From Synchiropus splendidus (lineage: Eukaryota; Chordata; Actinopteri; Syngnathiformes; Callionymidae): a stretch of 64,000 nucleotides of DNA. This document shows, one piece after another, positions 1 to 12,256 of this stretch. Made by a program: the position numbers and the translations under genes. The notes beneath the pieces are model-generated. The model saw nothing but the letters and a program-made list of their open reading frames with translations. It made no database searches and had not been told where the DNA came from. The stretch covers positions 13,560,866-13,624,865 of the forward strand of contig NC_071343.1 of the NCBI RefSeq assembly GCF_027744825.2, read 5' to 3'. Position 1 is the stretch's first letter, and each line of letters opens with the position of its first letter.

Positions 1-3000
1 TGTCAACATTAGCATCTTGCAGGGATTGCATCGCCATGTGAATATCCCCTCTTATAATCTCTTCCTTCTCTACTTCCCTCACTGTTTTCTTTGCCATCTC
101 AAGAGACTTCAGCGTGGCCTTGACATCTCCGGGGACCAAATCGTCAACAACTGCTTCCACTTTCGTTGTCGCTGACTTCTCCAGAGATCTTAGAGCCCCT
201 TTGATGTTCCCACGGACAATATCAGGTTTCTCCACCTCCTTCTGTCGATGCTGAGCCCGCTCAAGACACCGCAGGGCTTTTGGTATATTTCCTTTCACCA
301 CCTCTTCTTTCTCAACAACAACCGTGTGGTTCGCCGATTCAGATAATGAACTTAACGCGGCTTTCAAATCCCCTCTGACGATCTCTTCCTTCAACAAGCC
401 GTCTGATGTGAAAGACGGTTCTGAGGTGAACACTTGGACTCTTTTCTGGACGTCACCTGGGATCACGTCCTCCACTGTGCGCTCAATTTGGGTTTGGTTG
501 TGGCAGAGAATGTATTTTGTTCCCTTGACATCACCCCCGATTATCTTTTCCTTTTCAGGCATGACTTCGTCAGACTCTGAATTCAGTTCTCTTAGATAAC
601 TGAGAGCTCCGGATTCAATGCATGTTGAGTAAAAATTGACGTTGCCTTTCTCACTGTCATCTACTCTTATTCTGGCTAGATCTTGCCTGTTTGAGTCCGC
701 CAGACTTTGGAGAGCACTTTTAATATCACCGCGAATTATGTCCTCCTTTTCAATGGCAGCATTCTCTTCTTGATTCATCAGAGAGTATATTGTCATTTGG
801 ACATCCCCCTTCTCATCCTCCTGGATAAGGATCCCATGTTTGGCAGCACTGCCACTATCAAAAAGATTGGTGATAGCTTTCTGTATGTCGCCTCTTAGTA
901 TTTGCTCCCGTTCGACACTGCTGTCGCGTTCTTGGTTAAACAGTTGCTGAACCGTTGAACTGATATTACCCTTCTCCTCTGAGTCGACAACGACCTGCCT
1001 TTCCTTTCGTTCCTGTTTATTCAGGAGATTCATCATTATAGTCTGCAGATCTCCCCGAATAACTTCCTCCCGTTGAATCTCTGGAGCCTGTTGATTCATG
1101 AGGTGATATTTAGCCATCCTAACGTCTCCAATTTCATCGGTCTCTATGAGGATTCCCTTTGAGGTCACCATTTTCTGACTGTAGAGTTCTTCAAGCGTTC
1201 CCTTGATGCTTTTCCCGATGATTTCAGTCCTTTCTGTCCTCGCCTCATTGAAGTCCCCGAAAGGTTTAGTTTCGAAAAGCCACGTTGTTGTCTTCACATC
1301 AGCTTTTGGGATCTCTTCCTGATCGATGGCCACGCTCTCGTCCTCGTTCACCTCTTTGATGTGGTCCAGAGGGTTTTTCTCAAAAAGCCACACTGACTGT
1401 TTGACGTCACCTTTGGCAACCTCTTCCTTTTTGACCGTTTCGATGAGATTTTCTGAGCTCATACTTCTAATTTTATCAATCGACTGAGTTTCAAACCTCC
1501 ATTTCGCACTCCTAACGTCCCCCTTTTGAATCTCGCTCACGTTGACCGTCCTCACAGAGTTCTGTGAAACGGCATCAGACTCAAAACGCTGCTTGTTTAT
1601 CTGAACGTTGCCACCTTGAATGTCATCTACAGTCCTTATCAAAGCCTTATTTTCCTCAGCAATACTGTCAAGAGACTGAGTTTCAAATTTCCATTTTGCA
1701 GATGTCACATCCCCTTTTTGCACATCCTGTTGTGTGACAGATTTGATTACATAAACCTCATCTGTGTCCCTGATGGCATCGAGAGGCTTTGTCTCAAACA
1801 ACCATCGCGTGCCAACGACATCTCCTCGAGTCACTTCCTCACTTGTTACGGTGGTGACCTCGTGATAATGGCCCTCCTTATCCTGAATAGCGTACAGAGG
1901 CTGAGTCTCAAACATCATCGTGTAATTTCTAACGTCGCCTTTCTCGTCCTCCTCCCGAACAATGCGCTGTGTTTTCATCATTGCTATATCTGATGACACC
2001 TCTTGAATTTTATCGAGCGAGTTTGTCTCAAAAATGAGACGCCCCTTGTTAACATCTCCACCATGGACATCGATTACGGTGCGGCTGATGATTGATTCTT
2101 CTTGGCTGTCGTGGATAGTGTCTATGGCTTGGTTTTCAAAAAGCCATTTGCAGTTGACCACATTCCCTCTCTGAATGTCCTCCATCTGAACTCTTTTTAG
2201 ATTCAGCTTGTTTACCTCTGATGTGGACGTCATGATATCAGTGGCTTGGTTCTCAAAAATATACTTCATTTTTGACACGTCGCCCGATTCGATGTCGATC
2301 TCGGTGACACGTTTATAAGACCCTCCTTCCTCCCCGGTGAGGTTTTCCAATTTCTCCGTCTCAAACAGGAAGCAAGCCTTCCTTACATCCTTTCCTTGAA
2401 TGTCTTCCTCTCTGACGGTGCACGTTTTCAAAATGGTTTCATTCTCATCGCGTATCTCATCAAGGGCCTGCGTCTCGAAAAGCCAAGTACAGGTTTTCAC
2501 GTCTCCCCTCAGCATTTCTTCAGATGAGTTTCCATTTTCTAGTTCTACTTTGTCATAAAGGACATCCATCGGTTTCGTCTCGAACAGCCACTTGCATGTT
2601 TTCACGTCGCCCTTCGTAACATCTGTGCTTTTACTGACAACTTCTTCATCCTCTATATTACTGAAGTATTTAATGGCGTCCAGAGGCTGTGTTTCAAACA
2701 ACCACTTTGCTGTTTTTACATCACCCGATTCAATTTCCTCTTTGGATATGCCCTTGATTATTTGATATTCATTAATGTTTTCATCAAACTGGTCGATGGG
2801 GCGAGTCTCAAACATCCACTTGCACGTTTGAACGTCTCCTTTCATGATCTCTTCCCGGCGAACTGTTGTCACCTCATGAAAGTGCCCTGAACTGTCTTGC
2901 ATGGCGTACAGTTGGTTGGACTCAAACAGATCTTTGTTGGACTTCACTGAACCGGTTGCGACTCCCTCGATGGCAATCTTTTGAGATTCATCCCTCGTGG

Positions 3001-4475
3001 TTAAGTCTGTGCTCTCAAATATATGCTTGTAGTTTAACACATCTACTTTATCGATTTCTTCAAGGTCAATCGTTCGGATAACTTCCTTCCTTTCCTCCCT
3101 TATTTGCTCGAGTGGTTGACTTTCAAATCTCCACTTCTGATGCCTGACGTCCCCCTTCTCCTCGTCGAGTGCGACTCGCTTTTTCAGTTTCCCCACTTCG
3201 GCCAGCTCCTTCAACTCCTCACCAGGGTTCGTCTCAAAGTAATTTCTGGCTGATCTCACATTTCCTGCAATGATTTCTTCTTTGGACAAGGACTGAGTGT
3301 TTGAATCATCTTTTAAAGTGTCCATTGGTTGTGTCTCAAAAACCCAGCAGTTTTTTCGGACATCTGCCCTGCAGCATGTGCCGTCTTCCTGTGTGAGGTC
3401 GCTTTCAATGTTCACCGTGCGTGTTACCTCTTTCTTCTCCTCTCGAATATGCTCTAGAGGCTGACTCTCAAAGCGCCACTTCTGGTGTCTGACATCCCCC
3501 TTCATTTCCTCATCTGCGACAGTTTTCTTGAGTTTTCCCACATCAAGCAGATTCTTCCTCTCTACTCTGGGGCTGTTTTCAAAAAAGTTTCTGGCGGATC
3601 TCACGTTTCCCCCGATGATGTCCTCAATGGTTTGACTTCTGGCATTTGAATCATCCTTCAGTGTATCCATTGGTTGTGTTTCAAACACCATGCAGTGTTT
3701 GCGCACATCTGCTCCGACAACTTTCCTCTCTAGTATCGTGCTTTCCCAGTCATGGAGGGAATTCAATGTCTTTATTTCAAACAACCACCGTCCCCAGTCT
3801 CCTTTATTTCCATCCTCCATTGAAAGGCTACAAATAAGCCAGAGAGGGGACGATTCAGCTGAGGTCCTGTCAAGGGGTTGGGTGTCAAACAGCCAACGTG
3901 ACGCGATGGAGTTCTCTAACTCTGTCTCGATTTTCCGCACAGACTTGATTTCCAGCATTTGGCTGGACTGTCCCATGATAATACACCGAAACTGAGTGTC
4001 GAAGGTGCTGGTAACGGTCTTAACCTCGCCATTAATCTCCTCCAACACGGTCCTCAAGCTCAGCAAGCGGCTCTCATCAATAGTCTCGGTGTGGCCAAGG
4101 CTCTCCATGTACTTGTTGTCAATCATGTATATAGTCGCGTCTCCATCCTCCTCCGTAAACACTATCTCTTTCGTGAGATCCTCCTCTTTGTGCATTTTGT
4201 TGAGACTATCCATAGCTTGGGTTTCGAACAACCACGCTGCAGCGCGGACGTCGCCCTTGTCCAGTTTGTTGAATTTGTTCCTATATTCTGTGGTGTTTGT
4301 GTTGTGTGAACCCAGCACATCCATTGATTTTGTCTCAAACATCCATGCGGTGCGTCTCACATCTTTTCCAAGGATCATTTCCTGTTCAATAGCGTTCCTA
4401 TTGTCTTCAACTTCCTCTGGTGTTTCATCCTTGATGGCATCGAGTGGCTTGTTTTCAAACCTCCAGCGCATGGCC
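1..4475 (-). repeat. Protein-coding Xin repeat array inside xirp2
   Basis: On the minus strand the exon is a string of degenerate repeats spaced about 30-40 codons apart. The first is at about 4440-4490 (RWRFENKPLDAI). Canonical copies such as CKWLFETKPMD and AKWLFETQPLD lie at about 2560-2720. Below about 1200 the tryptophan/FET core is lost and units read GDIKSALQSLADS or GNIKGALRSLEKS. Two units share LYA.QD..GH.HEVTTV (about 2870-2930 and 1850-1910). One segment, about 3950-4190, is a divergent insert containing DGDATIYMIDNKYMESLG and MGQSSQMLEIKSV. The repeats bind actin filaments. Their degeneracy at DNA level argues against recent satellite expansion, except for the 345 bp duplication listed separately. 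Confidence 0.88.
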
Positions 4476-5576
4476 TGCACTTCTCCCGGGAGAATCTCCT
4501 CCCACTCTCCCTCCTCGTCGTCGTACATGTCATCGCTGTCATATTCATACATGTACTCGTGAGTCTCCACTCTGTTGTTGGCGCTCTCGCTGTACTCAGT
4601 GCATTCCTTCTCAATGTTTTTCCGCACCTCCGGATGGATGTGTTTGTACAAACGTTTCAGTTCATTCATCCTCCGCTGCTTTACGTAAGTCTCTCTGTTG
4701 AGGGTGCATTTCGAGATTGCGGGTGGCTCAGGTGAGTAATGATGCTCTGGAATGAGTTCTGCATCATTAGGCATTTCCAATAAGTCAGGAGGAGGGGGAG
4801 GCAGATAGTCAGGATCTTCTGGAGGAGGTGGAAAGTCCTCAAAATCCATCACTGTCTCCTGGGGAGCTTCAACAGCAGGTGCTTCACACACCTCAGTAGC
4901 CACTGTGTTGCTTTGTGTCGCACTTGAGGACCACTTTGCTCGATTGATGTCACGGACAATCTTTTCAAGGAACAAAAGCAAAATATTTCAAGAAAGTCAA
5001 ACGCCACACATATTTACGCATCTACACCTGAATCAATACTTCATTTGTAGGCACAGGAGTAGTCATATTTATTACGGAAAAAAACGGATGCAGGACAAGT
5101 ATGACAATCAATAAGATGTTGGTATGATGTTCATATTTCGGTTTACAAGTTACTGCCAGGCACAAATAAGTTAAAGAGAAAACCTTTTCGCCCAATTCCA
5201 TCGCTATCCTCTTTTTGACGCATCCTCGTCAAAAGTATTGGTACATTTTTAAGTATCCCCCAATAATACAGACATAAATTTGTATGGTTTGTGCCCGGAT
5301 ATATTGCATATTTCCCTAATCCAAAACAACATGCAAATGTAATCTTAGTCATCATTACCTTGATGGGTTTCGGTGGGGCAGCCTCCTCTATGGTTTTTTC
5401 AAAGTGAGCCCTCAGTTCTTTAGTAGTGTACTTGGGAAAATCCTCTTCTGAAAGTCAGTACCAACATGAATTTAGACATTGTTTTATAGAGGATGGATGA
5501 AAAAAAAAATAGAATCCGTACCTTCGTTTTCATGGTTGTTGTAACTGGACTCCATGTGACTTTCACTGTGAGACTC
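1..5576 (-). CDS. xirp2: Xin actin-binding repeat-containing protein 2 (partial, runs off left edge)
   Basis: Visible exons on the minus strand are 5522-5576, 5359-5447 and 1-4960, with GT/AG junctions and matching phases. I translated the large exon to the window edge and saw no stop. It opens with a proline-rich stretch (EDFPPPPEDPDYLPPPPP, about 4790-4845) and the motif ELKRLYKHIHPEVRKN, as in XIRP proteins. About 28 Xin repeats of the form GDV..W.FETQPLD follow, then about 14 shorter W-less units (GDI..AL.SL). XIRP2 binds and bundles F-actin at muscle attachment sites, intercalated discs and hair-cell stereocilia (known for the family). XIRP2 is favoured over XIRP1 because of the small upstream exons carrying TTKELRAHFEK, the long W-less tail and the csrnp3-galnt3-ttc21b neighbours. 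The N-terminal start and everything after codon 2-4 are missing. No start codon could be fixed: the 5522-5576 exon begins in phase 0 after an acceptor, so more exons lie to the right. Confidence 0.93.
3065..3720 (-). repeat. 345 bp in-frame tandem duplication within the xirp2 repeat exon
   Basis: Two blocks, about 3410-3720 and 3065-3375, align at a constant offset of 345 bp (115 codons). Anchors are the plus-strand words gctctagagg at 3451 against gctcgagtgg at 3106, and ttgaatcatc at 3646 against 3301. Each encodes the same order of units: VFETQPMDTLKDDSN, then GNVRSARN, then VGKLKK, then GDVRHQKWRFESQPLE. The length keeps the reading frame. The copies have diverged noticeably, so this is not a recent assembly artefact. 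Confidence 0.8.
4961..5358 (-). other. xirp2 intron before the giant repeat exon
   Basis: This 398 bp AT-rich intron has donor GTAATG (revcomp of 5353-5358) and an acceptor ending AAAAG next to 4960. Phase is 0 on both sides. The exon to its right (5359-5447) ends in PPKPIK and the exon to its left begins IVRDINRAKW. Nothing else is seen in it. Confidence 0.75.
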
Positions 5577-8500
5577 CTTCAGAGCAGAACAAAGGCTTTT
5601 AATAAGAATACATCTGGAATAGCTCTATGAGTGAAAAAGCAGCTATCGAATACCATAGTTGCTTGGGTGAAATTGAGCTGCTGACTGGACTGGACGGCTT
5701 GTCTGCTGCTGGACACTGTTACCTCAGAGCTAGTTGTTTCCTGCGACCAAAAGACTTCAATGTACAAGAGAATGCAAGCAAACAGGAGCGCTACTCATAT
5801 AAAAACCATCTCAATACACATGGTTCAGACAGTGAGGTTTGTTATGAAGAAACTCATACATCATATGAAACAAGTGCTTTAGTCCAGGCCATGTTTTCAA
5901 GCGTAAATGGTAAAAGTCACTTTTGGTTTAGTACAAGATCACTTTAACAGCTGTAACATAGGTGTGACTGTGGAATAGGTTCAGCGATGATCTGACATGC
6001 TTCTTCACATTGAGCAGGACCGGGGGTCTCAATAATGGTTACCATAACAACACTACAACGACACTCGCACACAGGTTATTATGTATCTCTTCCATAAATG
6101 TTAAAGAGAAACCACTTGTTAGTTCTGTGACTGCAAGCATTGAAGCAGTGAAGGATGAAGGATCCTTCACTGCTTCAGTGTTTGCAGTCGACTCTTACTG
6201 AACAGTCTGTTGTTAGAGAACATGGCGATTGTTGCCTGCTGTAATCGTCTAAATAAAATGACACCATAAATGTAAAGAAAAAACACTAAACAATAGAAAC
6301 ACTTCAAATGGGCTTGCATACCGAAGTCTGTTAGTAATGTTGTGGGTTTAATTCTTTGAATGCGCATTAAAGTGCTGAGCTCACTGGCCATGCTCATGAC
6401 GCCGCCCCTCTTTTCCGTCTACCTGCACAGCTCTGTGATGAAAATGCAGCTGGGTTACATGAGATGTTGTCGTTGCCTGGCTCTCAAACTGTTTTCTCAC
6501 ACCGGCAACTCCGCCTGGCAGGGAACAGACCTCTGTCTCCTCCATGGCCTAATGATGCAGGAAGTGTCATTAGCCAACCTGGGATCAAACGACTCACATC
6601 TAAGTGGTGTGTTAGTGCCGTCCAGTTAAATGAGCTGCAGCTGATCATCCCTTTTGCTCCCCCTTACCAAAGATGCTCTGTGGACGGTGAAAAGTCATGG
6701 TGCAGTCTTGTAATATCAGCTGCTGCCACTGATGTTACTAAGACGCCAAATAAACTCCCCTTTAAATCTGAACCGTGACTTATAGAACAACTTCAGAGAC
6801 GGTGGGAAGTTTACATTTCTTAAAAGCTATTATTGCTACAGTGATGTAAATGTAGTGATGCCTCTCAGTATAGTTGGATCATTTATTCTGTACTTTTTAC
6901 CAGATTGTATGCGACACAAAGAAAGACTGAAATAATAAACAGGTGCCAACATGCCGCTTACATACTGATCGGAATGCAATTGTTCTATTTGCGCACTCCC
7001 TTCCTTGCTGTGGACGCAGAACAGTTGACACCTATTCTCTTAAATTAGTCGTGAAACGGTCATTACCTCCGTTACCCAGCATGACACGAACACGAACAAC
7101 AACAGTGACAGTGCGGCACAGCTTATTTGCATCCCCCAAAAGCTCTGCAGCCACTGGAGGCAGATTTCCAGCAGCAAGACAGCAGCATAATGAACCTCAA
7201 GTTGCATCTCTAATTCGGCAAATGTTCTTTATTTACACTGAAGCTCATGCAAGAACAGAGCGTACCCCGCTGGGGATGATGTTGCCGACTCGGGAGGAGA
7301 CAGCTGGCTGGAACATGGCCTCGCAGTGGGTCAGTGTGTTGACCTCTCAATGATTCTGGTCGCTGCGGTTATATGTGTTGTAGGAAGTCTCGCTCCACTG
7401 CAGCCTGCACTGCCCGCAGCTACGACACAGACAGTTCAGACTTTGCAAAATGATTCTTCATAATTCATCCTGTCGAGATTACAGCAGTATACAGCGGACA
7501 ACACTCGGAAACGGTGCTGTACATGAATCAGATATGAACTCTAACATGAAGAGTTACTGTTGCTTTGTATCACTTGTATTTGGATGTGCAGTAAAGCACT
7601 TCAGGACTTGTTCAGTGTCCAAGACACGAATGACTAACCTCAGGTTCTAGCTAGGAACATCTGTAATGTGGGTGCGTCACAATCTGACATGGGATAAAGT
7701 GCCAGTCTTCAGGAACTGCATGACACGTCATGGACGCACTAAACTCTTACTCTGCACTACCTAATCCAATATCAGGAAGTGATACCTTTGTAACTGACTT
7801 GTTAAAAAAATCATCTGCTTTGTATCATGAATAAGACTGAATCATGGGTTTAAAGTCATTTTATTTGAGATGGATTTAGGGACTGAACCCAGAAAAAGAG
7901 TTAATCGTGTTACGCTTTCTTTAAATGTAACTGCAGTAGGATTCAGTGCAGAAGAGAAACTCAAGCTGAAACTAAGCCCTCTTTGTTTTGTGTGTTGTGT
8001 TGATGGTTATTGTGCAGCATATGGCAGCAATAATTGTAGCTTTATCCCTCAACACCATGATAACATTGTTTGAAAAATATAAAAGGCAGGCAAGAAGCTG
8101 AAAGAGCTTGCACAGATGCCTCTGACTTTCGTTTGAAAGTTGCTATGACGACAAAACTATTGTCAGTAGAAAAGCAGCATTGTATCATAGCAAGCGTAGA
8201 TGAGCAGGGGCGAGATGAGTGAGAGCGGCGCTTCAATGTTTTGTCATCTGTTTTAAAAGTCAAATGTCAGGCTTATTAAAACGCACAGAGAAAATATAAA
8301 GTCACTTTTCTATTTTTTTCTGTTTAATATCATCTAGACGCGTCTTTTTCTTTCGCACAAAATGTTCCTGCGGGATGAATTATAATAAATTTGATTTCAT
8401 TACTGCCTCGTCCTGGTGTTCAGTCGCCCACAGGATATGAAATGTAATGAAAGAAAACTGCCACGGTTAAACTTTATTACAGAGTGTTGTTTTTCTCCTT

Positions 8501-10560
8501 CTGCCTCGTCTGACATTCATCTCGCAATATATGAAGAGTTGCATCCGAGGAGACTCGCCTCTGATCCCAATGCTGTGATATTGAACGTTTGTGTTATGAT
8601 AGTTGACAATCATGCAGTCACAGCGTTGCACAGGAGGCTTGCTGTATTTCAGTGTACTATGGCATTACTGCTGCTGTTTTATATCATTTTGAGCTATGCT
8701 ATTATATACTGGTAAGTAGCTTTAATTTTACAGATACTGTTTATTAAGATTAAATCAATTTTACTTTATTATGTATTTATGCTTGTATATTAGGATGTTC
8801 ATGATTTGCTGAATTAATTTTGGTGAAAAGTCAGTTATTTTTCAATTGTGAAAAAAAAAATCCTCTTAAAAACAAGCCAGATTATTATTAATATTATTAT
8901 TATTATTACAGTGCTCAGTAAATAAAAAATGTTAATTTGTCATTGTTTTTTCTTAGAAGTTTACTTTAAAGTGTGGAAAATTGTGTGGTATTTATAAGTG
9001 TTTCTTTTAACGAATATTTCAAAAATATTAATATTCATTTGAAGTGTTTGAAGTGTTATCAATTCATCTCTGTATTGCTATGTAAAACATGACAAAGAGT
9101 TACAATTGTGAAACGTCAAGGTCAACCGACACTGAATTTCAAATAGTACATGTCATACAGTCGTCAATCATGTTAGAAATATGAAACGTGCCCTCTTAAG
9201 TTGTAAATAGATCTGCAGCCATGATGTCTTGTGTTTATTTGACCCACTTGAGCATCACTCTCAGGGGTCCCTCGTCACTGACTGCCTTTTATTCATCCTT
9301 ATATTTTGCATTTTAGGTTGTTGCCTAGACTAAAGCATTGATCATTCTACAATATCTCATCTTATAAGTCATGTACATGTCGACACTTTTATGCCAATAA
9401 CACATTTTCCATTTGTTTTTCATTATTTAACTGTCATCCCCAACTGTTTATCTTTTAAGCCTTTTTTTATTTAACATTTTGCACATGCAGGATTTTTCAC
9501 TCTCCCTTGAATATAATTCTTCACAGTCTGTCATTGGAAAGGTGAATAGCCACTTAAATCTGCTACTTCAAGCTTCCTGTTTCACCCTTTTGAATTCATA
9601 TGGACTGCGTTTATGAATTGATGTCAATTCATAAATGCAAAATAAAATGGTAAGATTTTTCGTCCTTCTGTTTCATTTAATCTTAGCGTACACTGAACTT
9701 TCATACCATCATTTTAATTATCCATAAAATGTAATTAATTTAATATATGAAAAATATATTATATATATTGTATATATTATTACATAAATATTAGAGGTGG
9801 GTGACATAGAACAGACTGCATTCATGACCGAAATCATCAGTGATATGCTCTTGATATTTTGCGTGCACTTTGTCCCTGCATAAATTACCCAGAGACTCAG
9901 AGAGCGATGAATCCCAGGTTCTTTTTTAGACATTTCCATGACTATTTGATATGAGTTTATTTATTCAATGCACTGATCGAGGATAAGGTCAGTGAAACTC
10001 TAAACAAACCTAAATGGATATGAATATTTTAAGATGCTTTAATGCTATAAATAAGAGCGTTGCAATTGAGTCCATGCAAGTATTTATTATCGCCAAAAGA
10101 TTTTGCGGTTAAAAAAGTGCAGCTATCTTATGACGCCTTAAATCGGGGTCGGGGCTCGGATAACAAGAAAGTGAAGTAATGTAGGCGCCACACACCAGCA
10201 AAAATAAGCTGCACTATTTTAAACTTAAAGGGTCGTGTTTCAATGCAGACTATTGGAGATTTTAAAATGCATTCTTCAAATAGTGCATGTTTAAAACAGA
10301 TCTTAGGAGAATTTACGTTAGCGTCCCATACTTTGATGCCTAAACACATCAGCGTTGGAGCCAATGGTCAGATTTCGCTTCACGTACTCAGCATGACAAG
10401 TTAATTCCTGTGACCTACCAGGTAAAAGTGGTTATCAAAAAAGCACAGCAGGTAGAATCCCTCGCTACACCCTGGCCCGCGGGGTCGGTCCAATCCCTTT
10501 AAACAAATCCCAGTCAGCCTCGGGAGTCCAGCTCCGCTCGTATGTGTTCACCTCTGCCCA
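5577..10560. other. Upstream region of xirp2, no gene recognised
   Basis: AT-rich sequence with no ORF that resembles a known protein. Further small 5' exons of xirp2 are expected somewhere here on the minus strand but none could be chosen with confidence. It contains the inverted repeat at 6129-6189 (listed separately). The ORFs on both strands are short and compositionally ordinary. Confidence 0.5.
6129..6189. repeat. Imperfect 28 bp inverted repeat
   Basis: The left arm 6129-6156 and the right arm 6162-6189 are reverse complements at 26 of 28 positions, with a 5 nt loop. The inner 15 bp (gaagcagtgaaggat) are perfect. The structure would fold into a stable hairpin. It has no poly-T tail and no neighbouring genes that would suggest a terminator. 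Its role is unknown. Confidence 0.75.
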
Positions 10561-10561
10561 G

Positions 10562-10625
10562 CAAGCACGCAGTGACAGCTGATTTTATTTTAGACCCTCC
10601 GCCCACTTGCAAAAGATGGCTCTGG
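10562..10625 (-). promoter_or_regulatory. Candidate muscle-type promoter element upstream of xirp2
   Basis: Read on the minus strand, a TATA-like A/T run (revcomp of 10582-10594) lies directly beside a CAGCTG E-box (10576-10581), with a second CANNTG box at 10604-10609 upstream. E-boxes of the CAGCTG type bind MyoD-family factors and xirp2 is a muscle gene, so this is a plausible core promoter about 5 kb from the first visible exon. No transcript start or first exon was confirmed, so this is inference. Confidence 0.22.
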
Positions 10626-12014
10626 TGTTTTCTTTTTTTTTTTTTTTGAGGTGAGGTCTAGGAGCCTCCCATGTCAAGTCCCTAGAATTCCATCTGTAAA
10701 TACTTCCTGTGACTGCACACGCTTGTGCCCCAGTAAACCAGGCCACCCCAGTTTCATCATCACACGTTGAAGCTCAGACGGCAGCTGTTCACGTCCGTCA
10801 CAATCGACCAAATCGGAGCTCAGAATTCGCGCCAAACGCTCATTTTTATTTTTTTACACGCTGAAGTGAAAGTCAGGCAGGTGCTCCTGCTAGCAGAGCT
10901 CTGCGTGCTAAAACTGCCCCAGCGAGGTCACATACTTAATCTGGGAGGAAAGTTTGAAGAGGGCCAAAAATGTGAGAAGAGTCGACCTCGGCATACAGAA
11001 GTGCGACTCCAGTCATCTCCTGAAGCTCAGCTGGAGACGGTGGCGCCGCTCTGACTGGTGTCATGTGAAGACCAGACATGACTGGCATTTATTTTGCTCC
11101 GTTCATACGCAGTATCTCACACAGGACACCCCAGACTCCTGCCACTACACAAACTATTAATGAAGACATCTTATCAGTTACAGTAATTCATGTTTTAATA
11201 GAGGAACTAAAGTCCTCAAACGATAGCCGATCACATAAGCTGCATTCACATTGATCACATCTGTCTTCAGGCTCTGCATTGTTAGAGTCTTGCGATGAAA
11301 CTGGTGTGATGTAAGGTAACACAGTATGGACTTGGACAGAAGTCAAATATTTGTTATAAATGTTTGTTTGTGATGCATTTGCCAAAAGTCCCTTGTAGCA
11401 AATGACTAATAACCATTTATTCGATTTAAGTCATCGTATTTAATAGTAATGGCAGTTACTCTACACTGTACTGCGCAAGGCCACTTTTGCTGGTTAGTTC
11501 TCACAAGATTCAAGGATGTGAATTATTGGTTTAATGAAATAGCATTATACTGCTGATGTAATCTACTGAATGCGTGGTGCTCAGACACGCCAACCGAAGG
11601 CGTGGCTCTGCAGTGAGAGTGTTTAACAACATCAAAACACATCCAGATCCAACTGTGCTTCCCATTATTTGCTCTTAATGCCCGTTTGACGTCTCAGTTC
11701 CTTGTGTGTCAGAGCTCACTGAGTCTCAACAGCAGCACTAATACTGACACAGTAGCTCCGTCAAATTACATTTACATACAGTTTGTTGTTCATAAGGCCC
11801 ATTTATGGCTTTACACACCAAATTGGAAAGTTCCATTTCAAGCAATGTTACTGTCACTGATCTGAACATACTTCCAAGCATTTTTTGCATTGGTATTGCT
11901 GTTCACTGTACTGATAATGTACTTCTTGCACAAAAGACGAAATGGAGACGGTGTTGTAGGAGGTGGTGAGACTGTTAAATATATTGCGACTGCAGGACGG
12001 TGAATTTCCGTCTT

Positions 12015-12256
12015 TGTTATGTCTTCTTCGTGTCCCACTTGAGTTATGTATTGGGTAGTAATTTTTTGGTCTGTATCCATAAGCGTTGTGGAAACGTGCA
12101 GAAATACAGACGAAATGAATGCAAAGAACAGTCATTGTTATGTCTTCTTCGTGTGTCACTTGAGCTACGTATTGGGTAGTAATGTTTTGGTCTGTATCCA
12201 TAAGCGTTGTGGAAACATGCAGAAATACGGACGAAATGAACGCAGAGCCCAGTTAG
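12015..12256. repeat. Two-copy 121 bp tandem duplication
   Basis: The words ttatgtcttcttcgtg, ttgggtagtaat and tccataagcgttgtggaaac each occur twice, exactly 121 bp apart (for example ttatgtcttc at 12017 and 12138). The copies differ at a handful of positions. Because 121 is not a multiple of three, the short ORFs that cross it on both strands change frame between copies, which argues against coding. Confidence 0.85.

Noticed and set aside
1..4960. Plus-strand ORFs and a CRISPR-like look of the repeated blocks
   Set aside because: The periodic similarity comes from degenerate Xin protein repeats on the minus strand. Repeats are not identical, spacers are not unique and no cas genes exist.
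6943..7353. 136-codon plus-strand ORF
   Set aside because: Ordinary composition, no recognisable motif and no conserved neighbours; such lengths are expected by chance in 64 kb.
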